Assembly (NCBI GenBank): GCA_963745665.1
Contig: CAVUYE010000002.1
Location: 930,001 to 994,000, forward strand
Source: Bog-473 sp963745665
GTDB lineage: Bacteria; Actinomycetota; Acidimicrobiia; Acidimicrobiales; RAAP-2
Length of the DNA: 64,000 bases
Direction: 5' to 3'
Positions 43,578 to 55,435 of the stretch are shown here, piece by piece (within the stretch, counting starts at the first letter, position 1; every line of letters begins with the position of its first letter). A model generated the notes under the pieces. It was given only the letters and a program-made list of their open reading frames with translations. It ran no database searches and was not told the DNA's origin. The position numbers and the translations under genes were made by a program.

Positions 43578-44344
43578 TGCGCCTGGCGACGTGGAACGTG
43601 AACTCGCTGACAGCCCGCCTGCCACGGGTCGTCGAATGGCTCGAGCAGCAGCAACCCGACGTGCTCTGCATGCAGGAGACCAAGCAGGCCGACGACAAGT
43701 TCCCCGAGGAGGCGTTCGCCGAGCTGGGCTACGAGTCCGCCCACTACGGCGACGGGCGCTGGAACGGCGTGGCCATCATCAGCAGGGTGGGCCTCGCCGA
43801 GGTCACCCGCGGCTTCGGCACGTTGGACGACGAGGCCGGCCGGCGGATCGTGTCGGCGGAATGCGCGGGGACGCGGGTCTTCTCGGTCTACGTCCCCAAC
43901 GGGCGTGCCCTCGACAACGAGTTCTACCAAGTCAAGTTGGCCTGGCTGGCCCGGTTGCGCGCCACGCTCGATCAGACCTGCCCGCCGGGCTCCTCCGTCG
44001 CCGTGTGCGGTGACTTCAACGTGGCACCCGACGACGGGGACGTGTGGGACCCGGCTGCCTTCGTCGGCGCCACGCACGTGAGCGTGCCTGAGCGTAAGGC
44101 TTTGCAAAAGGTTGAGGCTTGGGGCCTCGACGATGTGTTCCGGCGCTTCAACGACCCCGGCACCTTCACGTGGTGGGACTATCGCGCCGGAGACTTCCAC
44201 CAGGGACGGGGACTGCGCATCGATCTCGTCCTTGTCAGCGACGACTTGGTGCAGCGGGCGACGGGCGCCTTCCGGGATCGCGACGCACGAAAGGGCCAGA
44301 AACCCTCGGACCACGCGCCAGTCGTCGTGGACTTTGCGTCCTGA
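43577..44344 (+). CDS. xth: Exodeoxyribonuclease III (AP endonuclease)
   Basis: 255-aa EEP-family nuclease for base-excision repair. All signature blocks are visible: LATWNVNSLTARLPRVVEWL, LCMQETKQADDKFPEEAF with the metal-binding Glu, GVAIISRVGL, VYVPNGRALDNEFYQVKLAW, AVCGDFNVAPDDGDVWDPAA with catalytic Asp/Asn, and the C-terminal SDHAPVVVDFAS with Asp-His. Start ATG 43577 is coupled to fabZ. It ends the 37.9-44.3 kb gene block. Confidence 0.94.
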   Translation: MRLATWNVNSLTARLPRVVEWLEQQQPDVLCMQETKQADDKFPEEAFAELGYESAHYGDGRWNGVAIISRVGLAEVTRGFGTLDDEAGRRIVSAECAGTRVFSVYVPNGRALDNEFYQVKLAWLARLRATLDQTCPPGSSVAVCGDFNVAPDDGDVWDPAAFVGATHVSVPERKALQKVEAWGLDDVFRRFNDPGTFTWWDYRAGDFHQGRGLRIDLVLVSDDLVQRATGAFRDRDARKGQKPSDHAPVVVDFAS

Positions 44345-44644
44345 GGCAGCGCCAGCCACCGAATTGGCTGGAAATTGTTAATCAAGCATCGCTCGGAAAC
44401 GGCCGACAGATACGAGATTGGTTGATTCGGCAGGCGACGAGAAACCTGCACTGAGCAGGACTTCTTCATGAGGGTGTGCAAGGCGCTCGCGGGCAGATGA
44501 TCCTCCAGTGCCTTGTCGCCGTAAACCGGAGAGGGGTAATGCTCCTCCCCACCTGGGCTTTTAGGAGTAAATTAACCGGGCTTCACCGGGGTTGCGAACC
44601 GGTAGAGCACGGCGGAGGCGGTTCTTCTCACGGGAGTGTGAGAT
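44345..44644 (+). promoter_or_regulatory. Leader region of the pilin operon
   Basis: 300 bp without a gene before the first pilin-like gene. It is AT-richer than its left neighbour and holds several short potential stems, for example ACCGG(GG)TT / AACCGGT around a GCG loop near 44587-44605, and GGAG / CTCC around 44530-44545. It ends with GGGAG seven bases before the TTG start. It does not match the c-di-GMP or c-di-AMP riboswitch consensus that I can recall. A promoter and a structured 5' leader are likely but unproven. Confidence 0.35.
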
Positions 44645-46216
44645 TTGGCGAAGTGGCGCATTGGCGAAGCTGCACGATACGTAAAGGAGCACGACTCCTC
44701 TACGTACGTCGCGCCACGACTTCAATTTCAGAACCGGTCCACCCGTGCCCAGCATGCTCGGCGACAGTCAGACGAGGGCTTCACGCTGATCGAGCTGGTG
44801 ATCGTGTGCGCAGTCCTTCCCATGGTGATGGGCGCCATCGCAGTCGGCATCCTCTCCGTCTTCTCGTTGCAGAGCAGCGTTTCGAATCGGCTCACCGACT
44901 CTGGTGATGCGCAGCAGGTCACCCTCCACGTGCAGAACGACGTGCAGAGCGCCATTCAGATCACCACGAACAGCTCCCCCACCATTCCGGCGCCTTGCCT
45001 GCCTACTGGTTCCACACAGGTACAGCTCATGGCGCTACAGCTCGGGAATGGCACCGAAATCAGTTATGGGGCGAACCAGTCGTCGACTGACAAGGGCTAT
45101 GCGCTCTGGCGCAATGTTTGTTCCTCCGGATCCACGACACCCTCGAGCTCGACGGTCATTGCCCACGATCTGCCCTCGTCGGTCGTCACCAAGTCGCCGG
45201 TCACGATCACGTGCTCGTCAGGGGTCGCCTGTGCGGCTGGTCCTGGAGGCACATTTGCCTATCAAGACGGCTGGGTTTCGACGCTCGGCATCTCAGGGGT
45301 CACGTTCGTGGTAAAGGCGCCGGAGTCTGCTTACAAATACCAAGTCACCGCCGTCCCCGTTGCGACGGCGAACTCGTCTCAACTGGCGCAGGTCTCAACC
45401 CCTTCTACCGGTTGTGGGTTCGCAGTAGCGACCTCAGGCACCTACGGCTCCACGCTTTGCTTCGTGGACTTCACCCCGTGGAACAACCAGACGCCAGCAG
45501 CCGGCATCACGTGTCCGACCGGCGCGCTGCCTATGTCGGCCAATGTGTCGAGCACACCCTTCACTCTTGACCTTTGCATGAGCGTGACCGCCACCGTCGG
45601 CGGCTCACCGATCCCACCCGGTCCCACCTCTGCGCCAGCAGCCTGCGGCGTTGCGGCACGGAACGGCTACGACGACATCACTGCGGTACCGCTCCCCACC
45701 TACACATGTCCCGGAGCGAACGGCACCGGCAGCGAGGCCTTCCTTGGAAACAACGGGTTCTATACCGGGGTGCAGGGGGATCCTGCGCTTTATACTGTGA
45801 CCCAGGGCTCCACGGCGGTCGTCAGCATTACAAACATCGGGCTGTTCAGCGCCAATGGCGATGCGGCGACGGGCTGGCAGCTCGTAACCGGAGACGCTGA
45901 GTCCACCGACCAAAGTACCGAGTACATCATCTGGCAGTCCAATCAGAACTTGAGTCTTTTGCCCAATAGCGCCAACTCACCCATCGGCAACGCCTGCGGG
46001 AGTTCCGGGCAGTACGCGCCACCGAGCTACAACAACACTTCGGGTGGCCTCTCCGGTGTGGGGACCACGAAGGTTGAATGCACCAACCCCGTTGGCTCCA
46101 ACGGTGTGAATCACACGGGCACTGCAATGCTCGAGGCCACGACTCCCAACTCACTCACGGTGACGATGCAAGGGTCGGGCCTCCAGGCGATATTCTTGGG
46201 GGTCATCCTGCCGTGA
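44645..46216 (+). CDS. Type IV pilin-like protein (PilW/PulJ-like) of surface appendage operon
   Basis: 523-aa secreted protein with a class III (type IV pilin) signal: DEGFTLIELVIVCAVLPMVM near residues 43-62, cleavage expected after Gly with Phe at +1 and Glu at +5. After the hydrophobic helix come HVQNDVQSAIQITTNSSP and a long Ser/Thr/Gly-rich beta region with cysteines (TCSSGVACAAGP, GCGFAVATSG), ending in TVTMQGSGLQAIFLGVILP. This layout and its length fit a minor pilin of the PilW type. The TTG start has GGGAG upstream. The stop overlaps the next GTG start. No pilus ATPase, platform protein or prepilin peptidase is in the window. Confidence 0.78.
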   Translation: MAKWRIGEAARYVKEHDSSTYVAPRLQFQNRSTRAQHARRQSDEGFTLIELVIVCAVLPMVMGAIAVGILSVFSLQSSVSNRLTDSGDAQQVTLHVQNDVQSAIQITTNSSPTIPAPCLPTGSTQVQLMALQLGNGTEISYGANQSSTDKGYALWRNVCSSGSTTPSSSTVIAHDLPSSVVTKSPVTITCSSGVACAAGPGGTFAYQDGWVSTLGISGVTFVVKAPESAYKYQVTAVPVATANSSQLAQVSTPSTGCGFAVATSGTYGSTLCFVDFTPWNNQTPAAGITCPTGALPMSANVSSTPFTLDLCMSVTATVGGSPIPPGPTSAPAACGVAARNGYDDITAVPLPTYTCPGANGTGSEAFLGNNGFYTGVQGDPALYTVTQGSTAVVSITNIGLFSANGDAATGWQLVTGDAESTDQSTEYIIWQSNQNLSLLPNSANSPIGNACGSSGQYAPPSYNNTSGGLSGVGTTKVECTNPVGSNGVNHTGTAMLEATTPNSLTVTMQGSGLQAIFLGVILP

Positions 46217-49200
46217 AACGACGCAGGCTCTTCCCGCTGCCAAAAAGCCCGACGCCGGCTCAGCGCTGGCATCGCCGTCGCGGTGACCGGTCCGATGCGG
46301 GGGACACGCTCATTGAGATCCTGGTGACCCTGTCGATCGTCTCTGTCGCCTCACTGGCCATCATGTTGGCCTTTGCGACGTCCATCACTGGCTCAGGGGT
46401 CCACCGCAACGCGGTAACACTCAACAGTGCCATGCAGACGGCCGCGGCAGAGCTCACCGCCGCGGTGCAACAGCAGCCGACCACCGCCTTTGCTAGTTGC
46501 TCGGCGGCGCTTCATGTAACGCAGACCCCGCCGACCCTGAATTTGCCAACGGGCTACACCGCGACCATCACCGGAGTGCAGTATTGGACCGGATCAACCT
46601 GGTCTCCGTCCACCCCGCAGCCTGTCGGGGGGTCGTGCCCCACTGGGACGGCCGCCACCGCCGGGGTCAGCGGATTGCAGCTCCTCACCGTCTCGGTCAC
46701 CCACAACGGAAACACCTCGACTACCACGGCCGTTACGAGCAATACCGCCGCGCCCGTGAGCGGGCAGGACTGCAATGAGACAGGGCAGAAGTTCTTGGTG
46801 TGGGAGTCCCAGCCGGGCAACGGCCTCGCAGGGCAAGCATTGTTCCCCAGTCCGACCTTGGTGATCGAGGACGGGTCGGGGACCCCTTGTAGGAACGATG
46901 CATCCGCTGTCACGCTGGCAATTACTCACGGCACAGGCACCGCTGGAGCGAGCCTCAGCAATTGCGTGACCAGCCGCGGCGGAGTGGGCCAGACCACCTT
47001 CCAGAACTGCTCCATTGGCACTCCTGGGACCGGCTATACCCTTACGGCAACCGACGCTACCGACGGCCTCACCTCGCCAGCGAGCGCTGCGTTCAACATC
47101 GGAGCGGGTGTTCCGGTGAAGCTCTTCTTCGAGACTTCGCCGGTCAGCGGGACAGGCGGCACACCCTTCGCGACGACGACGCACCCCATTGTCGTCTGGG
47201 TCGAAGACAACTCGGGCAACGTAGTGTCCACCGACAACACCGTCCCCACTCTGGCGATCGGCGCGAACCCTGGCGGTGGAGCCCTCTCGGGATGCACAGG
47301 GTCGTCGAACGGTGCAGGCGTCGTCTCCTACACCGGCTGCAAGATCGACAAGGTCGGGACCGGTTACACGCTGACAGCAACCGACGCGGCGGACAACCTG
47401 ACGACGGCGTCGGCACCGAGCGGCCCGTTCAACATCGCGCCTGGGCCGGCGGCGCAGCTGGTCTTTACGACGTCGCCCGGGACGACTGTGGTCGGAACCG
47501 CTCTCGCCCCGAACTCCGTCGTGATCGTCGAGGACGCCGGTGGGAATCCGACTACGACGAACATGGGCACCGTGTCCCTGGCCATCGGGAACGGTCCGAG
47601 TGGCGCGACGCTGTCGGGCTGCACGCAGGCCACGACGGGCTCGACCGTCACGTTCTCGAACTGCGTCATCAACAAGACGGGCACCGGGTACACCTTGGTC
47701 GCGACGGACAGCGGTTTTGCCTCCACAGCCACCAGTACCCCCTTCAATGTGGTGTTGACTACTCCGACCATCGCGACCACGTTGTCGGTCTCAACCCTCA
47801 CGCCGGGCGGCTCTGCTCACGACTCGGCGACGTTGACTGGGGCCGCCAGCTCGACGGGAACAGCCACGGTCACATACAGCTACTACACCAACAACACCTG
47901 CACGACCGGCCAGGTGGTGGTGAACTCCGTGACCGTCCCGACAAGTGGTACCGTGCCGAACTCGAACACCGTGATCTTCAACACTCCCGGCACGTACTAC
48001 TGGCAGGCGGTCTACAGCGGCGACGCCAACAACAACGGCGCGTCGAGCCCGTGCACTGCGGGGGCCAACGAACAGCTCGCGGTGAAGTACAGCCCGACAA
48101 TTGCCACGACCCTGGCAGCATCGAACATTTCCGCCGGCGCCTCGACCAACGACTCGGCGACGTTGACTGGGGCCGCCAGCTCGACGGGAACAGCCACGGT
48201 CACATACAGCTACTACACCAACAGCACTTGCACGACGGGCCAAGTGACCGTGAACTCGGTGACGGTCGGGACGAACGGTCTAGTGCCGAACTCGAGCGCA
48301 GCCACCGTCAACGCGGTCGGGACCTACTACTGGCAAGCCGTCTATAGCGGCGACGCCAACAACTTCGGCGTGTCGAGCCCTTGCACCGCGACGAACAACG
48401 AGAAGTTGACGGTTGCCAAGGCCTCGCCGACGCTGACGGCGACCGGACCCGTAACCGGCAGCGCCGGCATCGCCATCACCGCGGCCAACATCTCTTCGGT
48501 GTTTGCGGCGTCGTCGGGCTCGAACGCTTCCGGCACCATCACCTTCAAGGTCTTTGGTCCCTCCGCCAACGCCCCGACTTCCTGCACTACCGGGGGCACC
48601 ACAGTTGGAACCGGCGTAACGGTCAACGGCAACGGCACCTACAACCCGTCCGCCGGCTTCACGCCGACGACCGTGGGCAACTACTGGTGGTACGCGTCCT
48701 ACAACGGTGACACTAACAACAATGCAGCGATCTCGACTTGTGGCTCGGGGATGTCGAAGACAGTGGTCGCCCAGGCCTCACCGACGTTGACGGTGACCGG
48801 ACCCGGAACAGGCACGATCGGCACTGCCATCACCGCGACCAACATCTCTTCGGCCTTCGGAGCCTCGTCGGGCACGAACGCAACCGGCACCATCACCTTC
48901 AAGGTCTTTGGTCCCTCCGCCAATGCCCCGACTTCCTGCACTACCGGGGGCACCACAGTTGGAACCGGCGTAACGGTCAACGGCAACGGCACGTACAACC
49001 CGTCCGCCGGCTTCACTCCGACGACCGTGGGCAACTACTGGTGGTACGCGTCCTACAACGGTGACATCAACAACTTTGCAGCGACCTCGACCTGTGGTTC
49101 GCTGATGTCTGAGACGGTGGTCGCCAAGGCCTCCCCATCAGTGACGGCCACAGGGCCTGGAACGGGCACGATCGCTACCGCCATCTCCACCACCAACATC

Positions 49201-52200
49201 AGTTCGGTGCTCACAGGTGGCACCGCGGCCCCGGCGGTGACCGGCACCATCACCTTTACTGTCTTCGGCCCCCAGAGCAACGCCCCGACCACCTGCACCT
49301 CGGGGGGAACGACGGTGGGAGCGGGAACGACGGTCAACGGCAACGCCACCTATCACCCGACGGCCGCCTTCACGCCGCCGGGGGCCGGTGACTACTGGTG
49401 GTACGCGTCCTACGGCGGTGACACCAACAACAACACGGCGACCTCGACCTGTGGCGCGGGCATGTCCGAGACGGTGGTCTCGAAGGCTTCTCCGGCAGTC
49501 ACGGTGGCTGGACCTGGAACCGGCACCTCCGGCTCTCTCATCTCCACCACCAACATCAGCTCGGTGCTCTCGGCGGGCACCACGGCCCCGGCGGTGACCG
49601 GCACCGTCACCTTCACCGTTTTCGGCCCCTCGAACTTCGGCCCGAATAACTGCACGACCGGGGGGACCCTGGTCGGGACTGCGACAGTCAACGGCAACGG
49701 CACCTACAACCCGACCGTAGGATTCACGCCGACCGCTGCGGGCAACTACTGGTGGTACGCCTCCTACGGCGGTGACGCCAACAACAACCCGGCGACCTCG
49801 ACCTGTGGGTTCTTCGGGATGTCGGAGACCGTAGTGGGCAAGGCCACCCCGACGCTGACGGCGACCGGACCCGGAACCGGCAGCGCCGGCAGCGCCATCA
49901 CGACGACCAGCATCTCCTCGGCCTTCGGTTCGTCGTCGGGCACGAACGCAACCGGCACCATCACCTTCAAGGTCTTCGGCCCCTCGGCCACCGCCCCAAC
50001 CACTTGCACCGCCGGCACGACGGTGGGGACGGCAACCGTAAACGGGAACGGCACCTATAACCCGTCGGCCAGCTTCACGCCGACAGGTGCAGGCAACTAC
50101 TGGTGGTACGCGTCGTATGGCGGGGACACCAACAACAACACGGCGACCTCGACCTGTGGCTCGGGGATGTCCGAGACAGTGGTCGCCCAGGCCACACCGA
50201 CGCTGACGGCGACGGGGCCCGGAACAGGCAACGCGGGTAGCGCCATCACGACGACCAACATCTCCTCGGCCTTCGGAGCCTCGTCGGGCGCCAACGCCAC
50301 CGGCACCATCACCTTCAAGGTCTTCGGCCCCTTGGCCACCGCCCCGACCACCTGCACCGCCGGCACCACGGTGGGGACAGCCACGGTCAGCGGCAACAAC
50401 ACCTACAACCCGTCGGCCAGCTTCACGCCGACAACGGTCGGCAACTACTGGTGGTACGCCTCCTATGGCGGGGACGCCAACAACGCCACGGCGGCCTCGA
50501 CCTGTGGCTCGGGGATGTCCGAGACCGTTGTCGCCGTCGCCGCCCCGACGCTGACGGCGACGGGGCCCGGAGCAGGCAATGCCGGCACTGCCATCACAAC
50601 CGCCAACATCTCCTCGGCCCTCGGAGCCTCGTCGGGCGCTAACGCCACCGGCACGATCACCTTCACCGTCTTCGGGCCTCAGACCACCGCCCCGACCACC
50701 TGCACCGCCGGCACCACGGTTGGGACAGCCACGGTCGCCGGCAACAACACCTACCACCCGTCGGCCGGTTTCACGCCGACAACGGTGGGCAACTACTGGT
50801 GGTACGCCTCCTATGGCGGGGACGCCAACAACGGCGCGGCCACCTCGACCTGTGGCTCGGGGATGTCGAAGACCGTGGTCGCCCCCGCGATCACGACCCT
50901 GACGGCAACGGGGCCAGGGACAGGCACGATCGGGACAGCGATCTCCACAGCGAACGTCAGCGCTGCCCTCTCGGGCGGCACCAGCATTCCTGAGGCGGGC
51001 GGCATCATCACCTTCACCGTCTTCGGCCCCCAGACCAGCGCTCCGACCACCTGCACCTCCGGGGGAACAACAGTGGGGGCCGGAACGGCAGTGAACGGCG
51101 ATGCCACCTACCACCCGTCGGCCACCTTCACGCCGACTGGCGCCGGCGACTACTGGTGGTACGCCTCCTACGGTGGTGACGCCAACAACAGTGCGGCGAC
51201 CTCGCCCTGCGGCGCGACGATGTCCGAGACGCAGGTTGCCAAGTTCTCTCCCTCAGTCACGGTGACCGGACCTGGAACCGGCAAAGCCGGGACCGCCATC
51301 GCCGCGAGCAACATCAACCCGGCTCTTTCGGGCGGCACCACCAATGCAGCGGTGACGGGCACAATCACTGTCACCGTCTTCGGCCCCTCGGCCACCGCCC
51401 CAACCACTTGCACCGCCGGCACGACGGTGGGGACGGCAACCGTAAACGGGAACGGCACCTATAACCCGTCGGCCAGCTTCACGCCGACAGGTGCAGGCAA
51501 CTACTGGTGGTACGCGTCGCTATGGCGGGGACACCAACAACAACACGGCGACCTCGACCTGTGGCTCGGGGATGTCCGAGACAGTGGTCGCCCAGGCCAC
51601 ACCGACGCTGACGGCGACGGGGCCCGGAACAGGCAACGCGGGTAGCGCCATCACGACGACCAACATCTCCTCGGCCTTCGGAGCCTCGTCGGGCGCCAAC
51701 GCCACCGGCACCATCACCTTCAAGGTCTTCGGCCCCTTGGCCACCGCCCCGACCACCTGCACCGCCGGCACCACGGTGGGGACAGCCACGGTCAGCGGCA
51801 ACAACACCTACAACCCGTCGGCCAGCTTCACGCCGACAACGGTCGGCAACTACTGGTGGTACGCCTCCTATGGCGGGGACGCCAACAACGCCACGGCGGC
51901 CTCGACCTGTGGCTCGGGGATGTCCGAGACCGTTGTCGCCGTCGCCGCCCCGACGCTGACGGCGACGGGGCCCGGAGCAGGCAATGCCGGCACTGCCATC
52001 ACAACCGCCAACATCTCCTCGGCCCTCGGAGCCTCGTCGGGCGCTAACGCCACCGGCACGATCACCTTCACCGTCTTCGGGCCTCAGACCACCGCCCCGA
52101 CCACCTGCACCGCCGGCACCACGGTTGGGACAGCCACGGTCGCCGGCAACAACACCTACCACCCGTCGGCCGGTTTCACGCCGACAACGGTGGGCAACTA

Positions 52201-55200
52201 CTGGTGGTACGCCTCCTATGGCGGGGACGCCAACAACGGCGCGGCCACCTCGACCTGTGGCTCGGGGATGTCGAAGACCGTGGTCGCCGTCGCCGCCCCG
52301 ACGCTGACGGCGACCGGGCCCGGAACCGGCAGCGCCGACACAGCCATCACCGCGACCAACATCTCTTCGGCCTTCGGAGCCTCTTCGGGCGCCAACGCCA
52401 CCGGCACCATCACCTTCAAGGTCTTCGGCCCCTTGGCCACCGCCCCGACCACCTGCACCTCTGGGGGAACCACGGTGGGGACAGCCACGGTCGCCGGCAA
52501 CAACACCTACAACTCGTCGGCCAGCTATACGCCGCCAGGAGCAGGAAACTACTGGTGGTACGCCTCCTATGGCGGTGACGCCAACAACGGCGCGACGACC
52601 TCGATCTGTGGCTCGGGGATGTCCGAGACCGTGGTCGCCAAGCTGTCCCCAACCTTGACAGTGGGCGCGCCCGGTGCCGGCACGGCCGGCACTGCTATCA
52701 CGGCGGGCAACATCAACTCGGTGCTGGCGGCTGGCACTGGCCTCCCGGCGGTGACCGGCACGATCACCTTCACCGTCTTCGCCCAGGCCACCGCTCCGAC
52801 GACCTGCACCGGGGGCACGACGGTGGGGACGGCGACCGTGAACGGGAACAACACCTACAACCCGTCGGCCAGCTTCACGCCGACAACGGCAGGCCACTAC
52901 TGGTGGTACGCGTCCTATAACGGGGACGCCAACAACAACGCGGCGACCTCGACCTGTGGCGCACTCATGTCCGAGACAGTGGTCGCCCAGGCCACACCGA
53001 CGCTGACGGCGACGGGGCCCGGAACAGGCAACGCGGGTAGCGCCATCACGACGACCAACATCTCCTCGGCCTTCGGAGCCTCGTCGGGCGCCAACGCCAC
53101 CGGCACCATCACCTTCAAGGTCTTCGGCCCCTTGGCCACCGCCCCGACCACCTGCACCGCCGGCACCACGGTGGGGACAGCCACGGTCAGCGGCAACAAC
53201 ACCTACAACCCGTCGGCCAGCTTCACGCCGACAACGGTCGGCAACTACTGGTGGTACGCCTCCTATGGCGGGGACGCCAACAACGCCACGGCGGCCTCGA
53301 CCTGTGGCTCGGGGATGTCCGAGACCGTTGTCGCCGTCGCCGCCCCGACGCTGACGGCGACGGGGCCCGGAGCAGGCAATGCCGGCACTGCCATCACAAC
53401 CGCCAACATCTCCTCGGCCCTCGGAGCCTCGTCGGGCGCTAACGCCACCGGCACGATCACCTTCACCGTCTTCGGGCCTCAGACCACCGCCCCGACCACC
53501 TGCACCGCCGGCACCACGGTTGGGACAGCCACGGTCGCCGGCAACAACACCTACCACCCGTCGGCCGGTTTCACGCCGACAACGGTGGGCAACTACTGGT
53601 GGTACGCCTCCTATGGCGGGGACGCCAACAACGGCGCGGCCACCTCGACCTGTGGCTCGGGGATGTCGAAGACCGTGGTCGCCGTCGCCGCCCCGACGCT
53701 GACGGCGACCGGGCCCGGAACCGGCAGCGCCGACACAGCCATCACCGCGACCAACATCTCTTCGGCCTTCGGAGCCTCTTCGGGCGCCAACGCCACCGGC
53801 ACCATCACCTTCAAGGTCTTCGGCCCCTTGGCCACCGCCCCGACCACCTGCACCTCTGGGGGAACCACGGTGGGGACAGCCACGGTCGCCGGCAACAACA
53901 CCTACAACTCGTCGGCCAGCTATACGCCGCCAGGAGCAGGAAACTACTGGTGGTACGCCTCCTATGGCGGTGACGCCAACAACGGCGCGACGACCTCGAT
54001 CTGTGGCTCGGGGATGTCCGAGACCGTGGTCGCCAAGCTGTCCCCAACCTTGACAGTGGGCGCGCCCGGTGCCGGCACGGCCGGCACTGCTATCACGGCG
54101 GGCAACATCAACTCGGTGCTGGCGGCTGGCACTGGCCTCCCGGCGGTGACCGGCACGATCACCTTCACCGTCTTCGCCCAGGCCACCGCTCCGACGACCT
54201 GCACCGGGGGCACGACGGTGGGGACGGCGACCGTGAACGGGAACAACACCTACAACCCGTCGGCCAGCTTCACGCCGACAACGGCAGGCCACTACTGGTG
54301 GTACGCGTCCTATAACGGGGACGCCAACAACAACGCGGCGACCTCGACCTGTGGCGCACTCATGTCCGAGACAGTGGTCGCCCAGGCCACACCGACGCTG
54401 ACGGCGACGGGGCCCGGAACAGGCAACGCGGGTAGCGCCATCACGACGACCAACATCTCCTCGGCCTTCGGAGCCTCGTCGGGCGCCAACGCCACCGGCA
54501 CCATCACCTTCAAGGTCTTCGGCCCCTTGGCCACCGCCCCGACCACCTGCACCGCCGGCACCACGGTGGGGACAGCCACGGTCAGCGGCAACAACACCTA
54601 CAACCCGTCGGCCAGCTTCACGCCGACAACGGTCGGCAACTACTGGTGGTACGCCTCCTATGGCGGGGACGCCAACAACGCCACGGCGGCCTCGACCTGT
54701 GGCTCGGGGATGTCGAAGACCGTTGTCGCCGTCGCCGCCCCGACGCTGACGGCGACGGGGCCCGGAGCAGGCAATGCCGGCACTGCCATCACAACCGCCA
54801 ACATCTCCTCGGCCCTCGGAGCCTCGTCGGGCGCTAACGCCACCGGCACGATCACCTTCAAGGTCTTCGGCCCCTTGGCCACCGCCCCGACCACCTGCAC
54901 CGCCGGCACCACGGTTGGGACAGCCACGGTCGCCGGCAACAACACCTACAACCCGTCGGCCGGTTTCACGCCGACAACGGTGGGCAACTACTGGTGGTAC
55001 GCCTCCTATGGCGGGGACGCCAACAACGGCGCGGCCACCTCGACCTGTGGCGCAGGGATGTCCGAGACCGTGGTCAAGGCCACACCGACGCTGACGGCAA
55101 CCGGGCCGGCGGCCGCCTCGCGCTTCTCTACTCTCTCGACCGCGAGTATCTCCTCGGTGCTCAGCGGTGGCACCACCGCTCCCGCGGTGAGCGGCACGAT

Positions 55201-55435
55201 CACCTTCGAGGTCTTCGGCCCTTCGACCACCGCCCCGACCACCTGCACCTCTGGGGGAACCACCGTGGGGACAACGACGACGGTGAACGGGAATACCACT
55301 TACCACCCGACCGCTGGAATCAGGTTGTCGACGGCGGGCGACTACTGGTGGTATGCCTCCTATAGCGGCGACACGAACAACAACGCGGCGACCTCGACGT
55401 GCGGTTCGGGAATGTCTGAGACGGTGTCCTCGTGA
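46213..55435 (+). CDS. Giant pilin-anchored Ig-like repeat adhesin, one frameshift
   Basis: Joined product about 3073 aa. GTG 46213 overlaps the previous stop. Residues ~25-60 are a prepilin-like signal (AGDTLIEILVTLSIVSVASL; Asp at +1, Glu at +5), then a pilin-like helix. Next come three ~105-aa repeats (GTGYTLTATDA type, each with Cys pairs), two ~100-aa repeats (YYWQAVYSGDANN type) and twenty ~115-aa repeats with YWWYASYGGDANN. Each of the twenty has one Cys in APTTCT or similar and, except for small variants, one in STCGSGMSETVV. They resemble bacterial Ig-like domains of adhesins. The frame breaks at 51520, where one extra C occurs compared with the otherwise same repeat at 50115. Unrepaired, the protein stops at 51645 after about 1810 aa. 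No C-terminal sorting signal is seen. Confidence 0.8.
51572..54859 (+). repeat. 1395-bp tandem duplication inside the adhesin gene
   Basis: Copy 1 is 51572-52966 and copy 2 is 52967-54361; a partial third copy runs to about 54859 with a short variant patch near 54712. Each full unit encodes four Ig-like repeats (465 aa) and preserves the frame. By eye copies 1 and 2 are the same throughout, including third codon positions. A further partial relative of the unit's first two repeats lies at about 50170-50880. Confidence 0.85.

Noticed and set aside
44480..44620. c-di-GMP (GEMM) or c-di-AMP riboswitch
   Set aside because: Several GC stems occur but the invariant GCAAAGC or GGGGAACC-type blocks are absent.
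48400..55400. CRISPR array or other short-repeat locus
   Set aside because: The repeats are long (about 345-350 bp), coding and in frame, with no spacer pattern.
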